A DNA stretch of 64,000 bases, taken from Umbelopsis isabellina (taxonomy: Eukaryota; Mucoromycota; Umbelopsidomycetes; Umbelopsidales; Umbelopsidaceae). Where the stretch lies: positions 620,001-684,000 of the forward strand of contig JAEPQZ010000014.1 of the NCBI GenBank assembly GCA_016758905.1, in the 5' to 3' direction. Positions 1-11,099 of the stretch are shown here, one piece after another; within the stretch, counting starts at the first letter, position 1; each line of letters starts with the position of its first letter. The position numbers and the translations under genes are program-made. The notes under the pieces were generated by a model. The model did no database searches and was not told the DNA's origin. It worked only from the letters and a program-made list of their open reading frames with translations.

Positions 1-3000
1 GCCATGGGCGTTTTGTTTCAAACGCAACAGATGATGGTTGTATACCCGTCTCACTATAAGCAGATTAGCATGGAAGTAGGCAATTATAATTTTCAATAGA
101 TACAAACTTACCAAGTAGATATCGAGGATATTTTTTGTTACACTCAGGAGTCTTGCTGATGTTCTTGGCAAAATTGTATCCTCTACGGCTAGCATCGAAT
201 TTACTCTTCTCGACACCCCGATCTGTCATATAAGATTTAGCAATCTTGATGACAATCTTGATACTTTCAACATCATCTTCTCGGAATTGTTTGAAGAAAG
301 TACACAGATCATGAAGTAGTGTACCGACACTGCGACGGAATGCCTTGGCTGTCTCTGTGCGCGGATCGCTCTTATCAATGAAGCTATATCCAGCGTACAA
401 CGTTTTCATCTGGTGAATAGTAGAAGAGTCTTCCTCGCCTTGCAACTGATCGTCTGCATCGTCGATATCGAAACCGTCATCGTCTGTTAGTGTTGCGCTA
501 CCCAATATACAATTTCTAACAATGCACAGCACTCTGCAAAACTCGTTGGTGGATTCTTTGCTGTTTGGTGTTTGAGCATTTATGAGCTCACGCAAGCGCT
601 TCTCTGCTGGAGTATAAAATGTCTCGAGCAATTCCAAAGCAAAATTTTTCTCATCTTCGGAGGGAACATGCCAATGAATCTTAGGATCGGTGGGATCAGT
701 GAATGCTCCCCAATACAGGTGTTGATTGGCAACGTATTCAGGGTCGTTCCATCTGTCCAACGGAAAACTCTTGCACTCCAATGGGTATATTTCCAAGAGA
801 CTCATCAAAGTAAATCTCAAAAGTTTGCCCGCCCACATAAAACCGCGTCGGCTTTTGCATTGGGCTTGCATAAGTTTCAAGATATCCACAATATCTTTCT
901 TGTACTTTAGAATCTCGCTACCTGGCATAGTAAGTACTTGGAAGAGGATACTTTGATACCAATGTAGTGTTGAGTCAGACTGTGGTTGATGTGATGAACT
1001 GGAATTGGTAGCAAGGGACGAAGCTCCGTGCTCCAACTCGGTCTGAATATTTTGGATGCAAATGGGGATGAATTTCTTTAGAGCCTTTGAAGGGTTGGCA
1101 GCCGTTATGACTGCACAAAGGTATCCCATGGGTCGCAAAGCATTGGGAAGAACTTGCTGGGAAGCGAAGTCTACCACCATTCGTAGAGCCAAGTCATACA
1201 GCTTATCCGAGATTTGATTGAAAATGACCTCACAGGTATGCTAAATTGTCGTAGGTAGTCAGCAATGATGAACTACTCAATCATCAACAATGTCCTGTTT
1301 GCCTTACCAAAAGTATTTGTGTCAAACCGGCTTCCATATTTCCACCCATCTTCTTGTTATCTTGGTGAGGTAAATTCTCAAACTGCGATGGAGGTTAGAC
1401 AGAGTATATGCAATATGCAATTAATGCTCTGATTAATCACTTACAATAGTAAAGACACGATTTAAAAACTTTGCAATCCATTCCTCAAATTCTGCAGTTG
1501 TAGCTCTACAGAGAGCATCATCTTCTTCACGATCGGCAGTCAAGCTTTGGTATCCGCCATCCATATCCATAGATTCAAAACGACGTTCCTCTGTAGCATA
1601 TGTAACACCGCCCATAGCGCTTTCAGTGAGATCAAATATAGGAACATTCATGAGCGCTGTAGTGATAAACATCAACGACGAAATAGACTTCATGGGATCG
1701 TTCATATCAATACCCGGAATTACTAGATGCAACAAAGGTAAAAGATGCTTGCCACCAGCGGGATAATGCTCGCGGGAGAGCAACGGCAAAGAAATGTGAG
1801 ACAACAAGCTTAGAGAGCTTGCAGTTCGATGCGTTTCGGTCAGGGTCTCGAGAGAAGGATAAATTCTCTCTAGCAAGCCAGGGAACACCAAATCTGGTTC
1901 TAGCCACACTAGAGATTTCAGAGCACTCTGACTAGCACTGACAGAGTATTGATCCTTTCCAAACAAACTCAAAAAAACCACAGGACGGATTGTATACACA
2001 AACGCTTTGCGCAATTCGGGAGTCAAGCGATTGGCAGTTGGTGTGGAACATTCCGGCTTTTGCTCTAACGTAACACATTATTAGCTTTGACCAATCATTG
2101 TACAATCACTCCATAACAACAACAACGAACCTTCTCTCCATCTCTTGAGGAACTCGGAAGAAAGCTGACGTGCAAAATTTGTGATTTGATAAGACCAGCG
2201 ACCATGGTTAGAAGGATGGTAGTATGACTCAATAGCCTGAATCAGCTTTTTCAGATGAGACATTGAAGATATGTGATCATCCGAATCCACATTGGGATAT
2301 ATGGTGTAAACAATGAATCTGGCCAAGCTTTTGAATTTGTCGTGCTTCCTTCTCAGGAACAAGGCATTTCCAGCTTTCACATCAGTTCTCAACCCTTGGC
2401 TGCTGAATCCGGTGGTTGTACCGCCACCGGCACCAGAACCAAATGCACTTCCATCACTGCGACTACCCACTGGAAGATCCATCATACGTAGACCAGCTCC
2501 AAACACCTGGCTAATCTGCAATCGACTGAACAGCCCGATGTCTCCAGTATTCGTATTCAAGTTGCTCTCTGCTATCCTCGAAAGCAAATCCACAAATTGA
2601 GCATCAAATGTTGGAGAATTGGTTATGCTTGACCACAATAAGAACATGGTCTGCAAGTAATCTAGGGGGCGAAGAGCATCGGTGTCCAGTTGTTCGTTTG
2701 TAATCGAATGAGTTCGTGCAGCTGTTGGAAGAAATAACACGAGATATCCTTGTGCCATCAAGGCATCCATCACCGAATGGGCCGAGAACTTTGGTAAAAA
2801 TTCTTCCAAAATTTCCTTTGACGCCTCCTTTTGGAAAAAGCGCTGAGCATATTCTGCCAAGCGAAGAATAGACGCAATTTGTTTTCTAAATGTGCAACGT
2901 GTCTGGTTTAGCTTATTCGACGATATCATACTTATCTAATGATGAAAACAGGGTCACTTACGACTCGGATACCAAAGTTCTTTGACGAGACTTGGGAAAG

Positions 3001-3613
3001 AATGTCTTGTGAATCATCTCATACAATGGCCTCCATGGAAGAGTCAAGTCTTCTGGTCCCAAATGTTTCTTTTTCCTAATACCACCAATAAATTTCCTTT
3101 ATAAGCATGTACACAGCATTACCTTAATCTAGGTTTCGTTAACAAAATACAGTTTAACTCACTTTATCAATCTCACACAGGCATTAGCCCATATCTCAAC
3201 TAGTGCAGAGTCCATGCCAGGAATAATTGTTAACTCATAGAGCAGTTTAGCAAGGTTAGCTCTTGTCTCACGAGGCAAGGCATGTTTCAAGTCAAGATAA
3301 CTAAGAAAAGCAGGATTTGTCAGACATATTTTCGTCGACTGTATATGCAAACTAAAATCAATGTAGCATACCAGCTAAGGCTCTTGACCCAAAAAAGACA
3401 CCCTGGTGCAAAATCGTGTGCTTGGACACTGACGACGAGTTGAGTGCAAATGTCGCTTAGCCATAGCTCCGCTTCTCTGTCTAATTGCGAAGCATAAGGC
3501 AATGCCTGCGAGTAATGCAAAGTATGCTCTTTGTCGTCTTGCACAACTGAGCTTGGCAGCATATCAGAGGATGCTGTAGCACTTCCCGTGTGTAGGGAAC
3601 CTGAGTTGGACAT
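1..3613 (-). CDS. BLM10: Proteasome activator BLM10/PSME4 (5' part, truncated by window edge)
   Basis: HEAT-repeat protein of the Blm10/PA200 family, which caps the 20S proteasome. The N-terminus (ATG at 3611-3613) has a Ser/Thr-rich leader followed by a segment with LDREAELWLSDICTQLV and FWVKSLSW, typical of the start of PSME4. Later exons carry further family-like HEAT segments (LPRETRANLAKLLYELT near 3250; PLECKSFPLDRWNDPEY near 760). At least seven exons are separated by short GT-AG introns; for example one donor lies at about 112 and the following exon continues past position 1, so the C-terminal part, including the proteasome-gate-opening tail, is outside the window. The family is about 1,800-2,100 residues, so somewhat over half is present. 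An acidic insert (DDDGFDIDDADD) lies near 480. The gene is divergent from MPC1 with 613 bp between the two ATGs. Identification is by recognised sequence; exon joins were read by eye. Confidence 0.9.
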
Positions 3614-4226
3614 GACAATGTAGTGCAGTCTTTTTGCGTTGTTAGGCTTCAGGTCGCTGTAGGCTTTGCCTCACCATATATAATTTTCCATGAGCAAATG
3701 ACGCGTTCAGAAGCAACGTCACAAACACCAGTACACGCAGCAATTTTCCATCCAACGTCTTATGAACAAAGACGTAAGCACTGTCACCAACTAGACATGT
3801 GAAGTGATCAGTCAGTGAAACCTTTCTGGAATGTTCATATAAAATTGGCGACTCTATTTTACTATGCTTTCCCTTTTCAGAAACCACTTGATGATCCATA
3901 TCTTGATTAATTCCACTGCAAGTAGCTTATATTGTTTATTTCAGGCACATATTTTTAAGCCATCGTAATTAAAGCCTATTTGGCCATTCTGTTATATTAT
4001 GGAGCTCACACTGCTACTCAGAGCAACATACAATTTGACAATACTTGACCTACCTGAAAGTGGTATTGAAATTCCACGGGAAAGCTTTTGAGTAGCCCGG
4101 GAGACGATTCAGACATCCAGCCAATAGCACGGCAGCATCTAAGATAAAACTATTTTACCGCCTCCCCTATCCGGATTAAAAGAAAAAATCCCAGTTGGTC
4201 CTTTTTTCTTCTTAACACTTGAAATC
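3614..4226. promoter_or_regulatory. Divergent BLM10/MPC1 intergenic region
   Basis: The 613-bp spacer between the divergent BLM10 and MPC1 start codons must hold both promoters. An ATG-started 85-codon open frame on the minus strand (3642-3899) lies inside it, but it resembles nothing I know and ends 28 bp before the BLM10 ATG, so I read it as leader or chance. A pyrimidine-rich stretch (4199-4215) lies just before the MPC1 ATG. No clear TATA box is seen. Confidence 0.4.
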
Positions 4227-5002
4227 ATGTCGCAAGCATCAGGATCCATTGCAAGCAGAATCACCCAGAAGCTGACTTCTCCTGAATTTAGAGGCTATTT
4301 GATGAGGTATGGCTTTGCATTGAGAAATTGAACTGGAAATTCGCTAGATCAATTACTAATATTGGCTTTCACTCTTTGTGCCTTACCCCATTGTACAGCA
4401 CTGTATGTGAATTTATATACGATTTAGGTATCCATCTTAAACGGAATGTATGTTAACCTTTTTTTTTTTTTTGGCTTGCGTTTTTACAGCATTTCTGGGG
4501 TCCAGGTGAGTTTCTATAACTAAGGGTTGTAAATTCTGTATCAAGTATAATTCGAAACTAAATATCTGTATTCAGTCGCCAACTGGGGTATTCCTATTGC
4601 TGCTATTTCTGACTGGAAGAAGGATCCTCAATACATCTCTGGCAACATGACCGCTGGTAAGTATTATGATAACTGCATACGGAAATTGGTAGATGATAAA
4701 CTCAACGTTTTATTTTTACAGCCCTCTGTGTATACTCTGGTCTCTTTATGCGTTTCGCTTTGGCCGTACAACCAGTAAACTACCTTCTTTTTGCTTGCCA
4801 TGCTACCAATGAAGTTGCTCAACTTGTTCAAGGCTACCGTTACATCCAATATAACCAGTAAGTTAAAGAAATATATAATGGGAAAGATTCAGATCTTCAT
4901 CATATCGGTCACAGCGCGCCCATACAACAGCCATAACTCATTAACTACTGTTTTTATCTCCACAGTGTCAACAAGCCTGAGTCAAAGGTCGCTCAAGATT
5001 AA
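4227..5002 (+). CDS. MPC1: Mitochondrial pyruvate carrier subunit 1 (six exons, including a 4-nt microexon)
   Basis: Small inner-mitochondrial-membrane protein that, with MPC2/3, imports pyruvate into the matrix. The spliced product is 117 residues, the usual MPC1 size, and carries the family core: [20 protein letters not shown], then a [10 protein letters not shown] loop, [13 protein letters not shown] and [21 protein letters not shown]. Exons read as 4227-4306, 4399-4402, 4490-4505, 4576-4656, 4722-4857 and 4966-5002, total 354 nt including stop. Exon 2 is only CACT; it is flanked by a clear acceptor (TTGTACAG) and donor (GTATGT) and is needed both for the frame and for the conserved Ser-Thr of LMSTHFWGP. 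Exon 3 is only 16 nt. The start is the first ATG after a pyrimidine-rich leader. The gene is divergent from BLM10. Identification is very sure; the exon structure is inferred from conserved residues and frame. Confidence 0.95.
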
Positions 5003-5528
5003 GTCGAGAACAACGTTGCATAGAGTGCTTCATACACCGCCCACCCCAAAAATCTACAAATAAACCATAAAGTTCGCTCAAATGCTGTATTTTCCAGTCA
5101 AAAACATAATTGCAGAAGTATGCGGAGCACAGTTTATGTGAGCTGTATGTCAAGGAGCTTTGGCGAGTGTGTGGGGTAAAGTTATGGTACGGCGTTGGCG
5201 CTCAAAGACAGTTGGTTTGGTCATTGGCTATTTAGACAAGAGCCGCTGTCTGTGCTGGCTATATTTGAATGCTCCGAAATACCATTGTAGTTAATATCTG
5301 TAAGCCAACTGACATGAATTTGAGTCATTCAATTTTTCTGACCTTCTTTCTGGTAAATGTTTATTTTGTTTTTCCAGCAACGATAATTCATGGTTTAGGA
5401 TGTTATTTTACTTCCTGTACTACAAATGTTTCATGTGTACTGTCCATATTGAATGTTGACTAATATATGCGCCAAACCATTGACAGGTGTTATTGCTGGC
5501 AACACAGCACCATTTCTTTAAATTACCA
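5003..5528 (+). other. Spacer between MPC1 and the metallopeptidase-like gene
   Basis: 526 bp holding the MPC1 3' end and the promoter of the next gene. No conserved open frame, RNA gene or repeat is seen. AT content rises towards the downstream gene. Confidence 0.3.
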
Positions 5529-6984
5529 ATGCGTTGGGCACTCATTTTGTCATTCATTCTCATTCAATTCATCACATTCAGCTCGTGTAGTATATGTATC
5601 GATCATCATAACCCACTAGACCCTATGCAAAGGCAGGTCCAGCCTTGCCCTAACGTCCAAAACGAAAATTCCCGAACAAAGGAAAAAAGAGCTATTGCAG
5701 GTAATGCCTTCAAGATAGAATTTGCTTGTTATGCAGATAAGCAATTATGTCAGAAAGCTGGGCGAGCGTTCGAACGAGCGGGAGTCATCATATCTGATGC
5801 ATTCATATTTAAAACGCAAATTGTGGTGAATGCTACAATTGTGCCTTTTTGCGCGGCATTGCGAGAGTGCCAAAAAGATCATATCGTCACCTTGGGAGGC
5901 TCTTATCCAGCACGAACAATGGCCATGGCTCGAGATGATGGTGTTGCACGTCTCTACCCACAGGCTCTTATTAAACAACTGGGGTATAATCCTCATCCAG
6001 CCTATAGCTACTTTGATATCATCAGTCTGTTCAATGCTGATGCACCATTTTGGTTTGAGGTATGTGACAGATCCTTGATTAAAGTAGGTGAAAAGTCAAA
6101 ATTTAGCTAACTTTCGAGGTCCTTAGGAAGATGGGCCTATTGGCGACTATCAATCCGATTTTTTGTTTGTTATTTTGGTGAGTATCGCAAATCGTATACA
6201 ATCCAGCTGATTTGTCAAAACGTGTGTAATTCTAAGTAGCGTTGCGTTGTAGCATGAGTTTATGCACGGCTTGGGATTTTACTCAAATTGGAACAATAAC
6301 CTAAAGGAGTACAACGATGCCTTGGTTCCTGACGTATCTCTTTTGCTGGAAAACGAGCGGTTCCTGGGTATTAACAAAACCAGCAAACAAATCACCGTCA
6401 CATCCTTTTTGGAAAGCGCCATGGACGAATTTATTGTCAGTCTGCCAGATATGAAAAGAACCAGTGCTATAACCCATAAGATGAACAGGCTGAAAGCCAA
6501 CCATGGCCAATCATATTACGATGCGTTTCATCATGCAGGATTAGTGAAGGAAGCCAAAGAAATGTACAGACTCGGAACAACTAGGGGAGCTTTAGGTTTC
6601 CAGGCTCCGAACGACACTTCGGTAGCTTTCGTGCTTGAAAGCAACTTAGACCCATTTCAGCCGGGGTCATCTATCTCACACGTTGATTACGAAGAGTATG
6701 GGAAATCCCCAGATTTTTTAATGCGCTTTATGCAAGACCGAGGTGTAACACTCCAATATGCCATGGAACGAAGCCAGAGCTCCAGTGCTATTGGGCCACG
6801 ACTGAGAAGTGTCATGAAAGCTCTAGGTTATCATATGAATGATTACCCGTCACTGGCTCCACTCATCCCTTCTCGGCTAAACACGACAAAATCAAGCGCC
6901 AGGAAAACAGCGACTCTGCTACTGAGCCACCTCATGTACCCCATTTGTACAGCCATATATATAGGGTCAAGCTATGTATGGTGA
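5529..6984 (+). CDS. Secreted zinc-metallopeptidase-like protein with HEFMHGLGF motif
   Basis: Three exons (5529-6059, 6127-6177, 6253-6984) join in phase to give 437 residues. I start at the ATG at 5529 because the frame upstream has no ATG and this start gives a clean signal peptide (basic MR, then a hydrophobic stretch to about residue 20). The key motif is H195-E-F-M-H199-G-L-G-F at the beginning of exon 3, the HExxH zinc-binding and catalytic signature followed by Gly as in many secreted metallopeptidases. The third zinc ligand is not obvious. N-glycosylation sequons occur (NAT, NKT, NDT, NTT). The C-terminus ends in a hydrophobic stretch (about residues 415-433) after a small/Ser-rich region, which could be a GPI-attachment signal or a membrane anchor. 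I cannot name the family; some fungal secreted proteins share a similar HExxHGLGF motif. Extracellular proteolysis is inference; it could also be a catalytically dead relative. Confidence 0.75.
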
Positions 6985-8844
6985 TACAAGAATACCTCAC
7001 ATACTTTGAAACCGCCACCTTCCTCTCAGTGTAAACCTAGAATTTATTATTTAAATAATTTTTTTTTTTTTTTAAAATTTTTTTAGAACAGAACAATCTA
7101 ATCTACTTATAATATAAAGCGTACAGAACACAAGGTTTTGATACCGATGTAACGTTAAAGAGTTTGTAACAAGAACGGTGGGAGAAATTCAAGCTCAGGG
7201 CAAAGGGCGATGGCGGGACGGGTGTTGAATCAAGAACTTGGACCCTGAAATCTGGGGTGAGACAACCAGCCAAAAAATTATTTCACCAGCCAGATCTGCT
7301 TCTTTGGCCTTTCCAGTCCGTCTTCAGCCAGTCAGACAGCTTAAAATGGCATTTTTGCCCCCGCAAATTTTAAATTTTTTCTCTCAATTGCTTCACGATC
7401 GAGATAATATATTCTTACGAAAAAGACGAATTTGGGGCTTTAACATGTGAACGATGTGTAAGTTCCAATAGAAACGCCCGTGCCATATATATGGGGAGTT
7501 TATGTGTCATACCCAAAACCATCCAATGATGTATCTACAAATATATTATTTTTATTTTTGAAGGCGGCTGAAAAGTTTTATGGTCTCGACTTCTTCGCCC
7601 CGAAAATAGAGAGAAAGACAGAGCGTGTTGGTGCTGTGTGAGAGTAAATGTTAATGGAGCCAATAGTTAATCCAAAGTACGCCGCTGCTCCACCGCCGCT
7701 TTGTTCAGATGCGTCAGCAAATATTTTTTCTACTCGTGAAAAAAAATTACTAGCGTTTTCTAAAACCCCCTTTTTTTGATTTCGACAACAACAACTTTTT
7801 CTGTAGAATGTTTTTAACTTGTAAAGTCGTACATGAGCACCATGTAATGATACTTATCTCGATCACTTAATAAATTTGCCACATTAGCTTCTTTGAGTAG
7901 CTCTGCATTAGTTCCAAACGTCTTCACTAATGTTCTCACGATGAGAAACACCCAAAAGTCCGATGACAAAATGTGCCGGCAGACGGAGACCTAACCTGTC
8001 CCAATGCTGAGACGTTGGGCTACCATGGATCGAGCGAAAACAGCAATAAGCCTTGTGTATCAGAAGCGCAATACAGTGGAGAAATGTGTAGGAAGCAGGT
8101 GGCAATGTCCCAATTGCAGTCAACAATTTTGCACTGTTGTCGGTTAGACTAGCAGAATCTGTGACTATGAGCGGCGATGGATTCATGTGTCATGACACTC
8201 TCTCTCTCTCTCACTCAGTCGTGGTGTTAAAGTTATCATATCCCCTTTGGTTCCAAAAGAAACAAGTTGGATATCAAAGGAGACTCAGATTTAACAAAAG
8301 GGGGGGAAAAGTAAACATGCTGTCTAGATGTGTTGTGCAGAATGAAAAGAAATTATGGAGCTGCGTGTACAAATGATAGATGATATATGGTCACATCTGA
8401 TCTCATATTTCACAACGATGCCTGCTGCTTGTGAGGTTATCCCGAAATTCTCCTTGGTGGAAACCGCATCCATAAAAGGGGATCCTTGTTCTTTTTGTTT
8501 GCAAGGCGGCTTGGTTTTTTTATTTATTTTAGGGTTTTCTTTTTATTAGCCTCCTTCCCCTCTTCTCTTCTTCCCTGTACTCCACATCTCTTTAAGTAGT
8601 GTGTCTTTTTTCTTTCCCTTTTTTGAGCGTTGTTCGCTCATTTAAGCCGAGTCTTACCAGCAGTTTTTTCTCTTGATACCTTTGAAGAGGTAAAAGGAAA
8701 AAAAAAAAAAAAACCAGCATCATTCCTTTTGGCTGCCATACCCAACTCAATTTTTTCACGTCATCTATATTTTGTGCTTTTCCATTTACGCCAAAAACAA
8801 GTGGTGCAGCAGCGTTTTTGTTTGAGATACACAAAAACAGAATA
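6985..8844. other. 1.9-kb spacer upstream of the WRKY-like gene
   Basis: It holds the 3' flank of the metallopeptidase-like gene (a T15 tract and AT-rich run near 7055-7085) and the long promoter/leader of the WRKY-like gene. Visible features are a short CT microsatellite near 8199-8212, a G tract near 8303, several T tracts (8515-8545, 8600-8620) and an A tract near 8698-8713. One ATG-started 92-codon frame on the minus strand (7908-8186) has no recognisable homology. The pyrimidine-rich segment 8540-8680 could be the core promoter/leader of the downstream gene. Confidence 0.35.
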
Positions 8845-10280
8845 ATGGTCAATGGCTTCAACACCTATCACACCACTAGCTTACATCGAGATTCTCTAGT
8901 AGCTATGCCGCCTAATTCAAATGCGTCACCTCGACTGTCCGAGTCATCATCCAATACACCTTCTTATCGGTCACCAATGCAAGTAGACCGGCTATCACCT
9001 GCTACAGCTTCAGGAGACGGAACACCACTATCGTCGTTTGCACTCCAAGACGTTATACGACAATTTCGTGATCAACCGGAATTATTACAATTGGTTTTGC
9101 AAAGCAAAGTAGAGGAAGATAAACGACGTGCAGAGGAAGCCAAATTGCGTGCCAAGGAAATTGATCTCTATCTGCAACAACGCGAATCACAAGATGTTCA
9201 AGGGCTGGCATTGCGGCCACTTCGATTCAGTCGAGAGGACAGTCAGCGGTATTCAGTGGATACTGATGGCATTGGCAAAGCCAATTCGCCACCTAACAGA
9301 GCAGATTTACCGTCTCAACAAGACATGCAAAATCTGTCGCCGTATGGCCGCTTACAGCCATCGCCGCCGCAATCCCGACATGTGTACTCATCCTCATCCA
9401 ACAGTCGAGAACATACCCCACCGTCAACGTCATTGGCTCCACGACACACCGATTATCGACGACACAGTGCTGTGGAATTACCGCCTTTTCGTTATAATTC
9501 TCCCGTCCACCCACTGAGCAGCAGTAGTTCCGAAAACGATTTTAAACGTCGAAGATTATCTATGGACCAAGTTATAGGGTACGTAACATGGAGATATGTT
9601 GATAGGTAGCACGGTGGCTTTCGAAATTCAAAATGTTGGGTTCCTGCCAAAATAGGGTCTCAAATTTTTTCCCCTCCTATTAAAATAATCTCCTTTTGTC
9701 AATTAACAGCACTACTTCTCATCCCGAGAGTCCGCCGGCGGATGCATCACTGGATGCTAATGGATTGAATTCATTAGGGGACAGTAGTAAACGACAAAGA
9801 AAGCGACGGGAAATGCAGTCGATTACCAAAGTGGTGGAAACGCGTGATTTTCCGTATAACGATGAATATCTGTGGAAAAACAATGGTAAGTGTATAAAAA
9901 AAGAAATTACAAGGTTGGGCGGGCGGACGGGCGGGCGGCGTGGGCCGCTATATTTCCCGGCATCCGTTTTTTTTTTTTTTTAATACTCATTTGTATTCCT
10001 CTCTTTCTCCAAGGTAACACCATCCACAAAGGCAGCGGAGAGAAGAGTATCTATTACAAATGTTCCAACAGTTCAAAGGTAAGCATTCAACACAACAAAA
10101 CCCAGATGGGTTATTAGCGGAATTTCATCATGGTCTGCGAAACTATTGTCTAAAAATGGTTGATAGGGATGTCCGGTCAACAAGACCGTAACGTTCAAGA
10201 AAAACGGTGAATACATCATCAAGTACCGTGGAGAACATTTGGACGATTGTAACCGCGTCAAACGAATTGTGGATGTGTAA
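8845..10280 (+). CDS. WRKY-GCM1 superfamily transcription factor with divergent heptad
   Basis: Exons 8845-9578, 9710-9885, 10014-10078 and 10167-10280 join in phase to give 362 residues. The first 240 are Ser/Pro/Arg-rich and low complexity apart from a predicted coiled coil at about residues 66-115 (KVEEDKRRAEEAKLRAKE). A basic stretch (SKRQRKRRE, about 270-280) may be a nuclear signal. The C-terminus is a WRKY-type domain: DEYLWKNNGNT aligns with the plant DGYRWRKYGQK, followed by HKG, IYYKC, KGCPVNKTV, and IIKYRGEH. Zinc ligands visible are C320-X6-C327-X21-H349-X3-C353; plant domains usually end H-X-H or H-X-C, so the last ligand spacing is odd. Two introns lie within the domain (after N303, phase 1; after K325, phase 0). 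DNA binding is inferred from the fold; W-box specificity cannot be assumed because the heptad differs. Confidence 0.85.
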
Positions 10281-11099
10281 AAAAGTCGCCGGTTACCTGA
10301 CAATGGCCGGACCGGCGTCTTAACTTCTTGTACCCACCACCACCCTAAACCATTCCACCTTTGTGTGCAAGGACTGGCCTGGCATTTGCCGTCTTTGTGC
10401 CGAATTATTCATGTTGTAAAATTCATTTTATTTTTGTTTTCTTTATATTACTGGATTTCTTCTTATGGCTGGACCGAGTTTCTTTGCTTTGTTTTTTTTT
10501 TTTTTTTAAAGACTAATTTCGCCATCCATCATCATTTTCCAGTCATCACACATACACAACTTTTGCTGGAAAAAAGCCTTCCAATTCCCAAGGACTTCTG
10601 TACCATGACTCCTTTCACATACTTCTGAATCCACCTCACCGACCTTCCCCACGCACACACCGGCATTATTTTTTCAATGTTTTCAAACCTTGCATGACTT
10701 GAAGCTCCCGATTCAGTCGTGCTTTGTATGATTTAGTGTTCTCTCTTTCTTTGTGTGGGGAAAATATATATGGATTCGCGCGCACGCTTTCTTCCTACTT
10801 TCAAAATTAATACACCAACAATAACATTCTTCTTCTTCATTCAACATAACATCCATTAAAAGAAAACAGCAAATCAACAGTATTCAAAACATGATGGGGG
10901 TGGTGGGATGGAATGAGATGAGATGGAATTGTTTTGTGGATGCTCTAAAATTTTATCATTTCAATTAAATCAATATATAATGAAAAACATAAGGATGGTG
11001 GGGAACAATGGGGGAGGGGAGATGGGATTTTGGAAAAAGGGGAATTTTGGGGCTATCATGTATTTTTCTGGTAAAAAGTAAAGGTAAAAAAGCTTAAAT
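10281..11099. other. Convergent 3' region between WRKY-like gene and SYO1-like gene
   Basis: 819 bp between two convergent stop codons. It is pyrimidine-rich at first (T14 at about 10494-10507, many CT runs) and becomes purine/G-rich on the plus strand near the SYO1-like gene (10890-11050). A four-tract G run at 11000-11026 fits the G-quadruplex pattern and is listed separately. No coding frame is convincing. The long spacing suggests long 3' UTRs on one or both transcripts. Confidence 0.35.
11000..11026 (+). other. Candidate G-quadruplex motif
   Basis: Four G tracts of 4, 5, 4 and 3 bases with loops of 6, 1 and 4 bases satisfy the usual G3+N1-7 pattern. It lies between the two convergent genes, about 75 bp downstream of the SYO1-like stop, on the strand opposite that mRNA. 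Confidence 0.45.

Noticed and set aside
3642-3899. ATG-started 85-codon minus-strand frame upstream of BLM10
   Set aside because: No recognisable homology; lies in the leader/promoter of BLM10 and has ordinary chance-frame features.
7908-8186. ATG-started 92-codon minus-strand frame
   Set aside because: No homology, no splice-consistent neighbours, and located in the promoter spacer of the WRKY-like gene.
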